This document shows positions 54,080 to 54,456 of a stretch of 54,456 bases of DNA, piece after piece (position 1 is the first letter of the stretch; each line of letters opens with the position of its first letter). This DNA comes from Gonapodya prolifera JEL478 (Eukaryota; Monoblepharomycota; Monoblepharidomycetes; Monoblepharidales; Gonapodyaceae): assembly GCA_001574975.1 (NCBI GenBank), contig KQ965807.1:21687-76142 (forward strand), in the 5' to 3' direction. The translations under genes were made by a program, and so were the position numbers. A model generated the notes under the pieces. The model was not told the DNA's origin. It saw nothing but the letters and a program-made list of their open reading frames with translations, and did no database searches.

Positions 54080-54456
54080 CGGGAGTGAGGCGAGGCGGGG
54101 AGCGGGAGGGTGGGATCGGATTCGGGCCAGCCACCAACCACGGCACGTCCTACTATTGAATACCACACCCCAATCAAAAAATTTATGCAAGAAACAAACG
54201 TGTAACGGTCTACGACAAGTAACGGCTCTGCAAGGGTCTCGATCGCATCTACGTGTTCGTCATATGTGATGAACGTGTTCTTCTTGCTATCCTGTAATCC
54301 CAATCTGTGCGCCCAAAGAAATGCGAGGGGAGAGAGCGTCGATAGATGCGACTAGCGCATCATGGATTCTTGGAACTTCCGTAGAGCCGATCTGTCCACT
54401 ATTGGTCGACCAAAGAACGATACATTTAGTTCGCAGTCGAAGTACAGTTCCCCCCC
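54080..54456. other. Right edge, no gene assigned
   Basis: The minus frame 54303-53557 runs antisense to the coiled-coil gene and is judged a shadow. Nothing else is supported up to the edge. Confidence 0.3.

Noticed and set aside
53557-54303. Long minus-strand open frame (248 codons)
   Set aside because: It lies antisense to the exons of the coiled-coil gene, where GC-rich codons keep the opposite frame open. It has no motif and is Ser/Arg/Pro-rich in the way shadow frames are.

Overview
This is a nuclear, intron-rich eukaryotic window, most likely from a zoosporic (chytrid-like) or other early-diverging fungus. Introns are short with GT/GC-rich donors (GTGAGT, GTAAGC) and pyrimidine-rich acceptors, and genes are closely packed on both strands. 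The ribosomal proteins, mitochondrial TrpRS, TAD3 and a TOM1/HUWE1-type ligase are all eukaryotic. The fungal assignment is inference from gene content (LAA2-like adaptor, LRR-TM-SH3 proteins, kinase-Sel1-TPR fusion); no rRNA or other taxon marker is present.

Layout. 1-6758 (-): N-terminal half of a giant HECT ubiquitin ligase (TOM1/HUWE1), cut by the window edge. 6897-9660 (-): a MED25-like Mediator subunit. 10252-11360 (-): unknown coiled-coil-like gene. 12258-14216 (+): TAD3, the non-catalytic subunit of the tRNA A34 deaminase, with large acidic inserts. 14319-15577 (-): unknown multi-exon gene. 16112-17823 (-): mitochondrial tryptophanyl-tRNA synthetase. 18203-21913: an intronless, frame-broken block with a papain-like cysteine protease, a two-membrane-span protein, a serine-rich protein and unknown ORFs, best explained as a decayed insert of large-DNA-virus type. 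22052-25741 (-): TKL-like kinase fused to Sel1 repeats and fifteen 42-residue TPR units. 26326-26560 (+): orphan first exon of a 2-oxoglutarate oxygenase, followed by a second broken virus-type gene (C2H2 fingers plus a possible nuclease domain, 27165-28408). 28572-31594 (-): LAA2/aftiphilin-like clathrin-adaptor accessory protein. 31883-33190: LRR-membrane-SH3 gene plus an inverted copy of part of its tail. 33740-34863 (-): secreted GPI-anchored protein. 35642-36940 (-): LRR pseudogene running into ankyrin repeats. 37199-38362 (-) and 39096-40080 (+): a divergent ribosomal protein pair, uS9 (RPS16) and eL13 (RPL13).

40.3-50.2 kb is a dynamic region. Three decayed copies of one unrecognised gene family lie here, with an intact polytopic membrane protein gene (42936-45082) and an intact short-chain dehydrogenase (47151-48213). 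The family copy and the dehydrogenase were duplicated together in tandem, and the second unit is deleted and riddled with stops. 50382-51416 (-) is an intact unknown ORF, 51421-51570 an F-box remnant, and 52090-54079 (+) a multi-exon coiled-coil protein.

The window thus alternates housekeeping genes with patches of gene decay. The two intronless broken blocks at 18.2-21.9 and 27.2-28.4 kb are the most unusual content. All exon boundaries were read by eye from splice signals and protein continuity; terminal exons of the unknown genes are uncertain.
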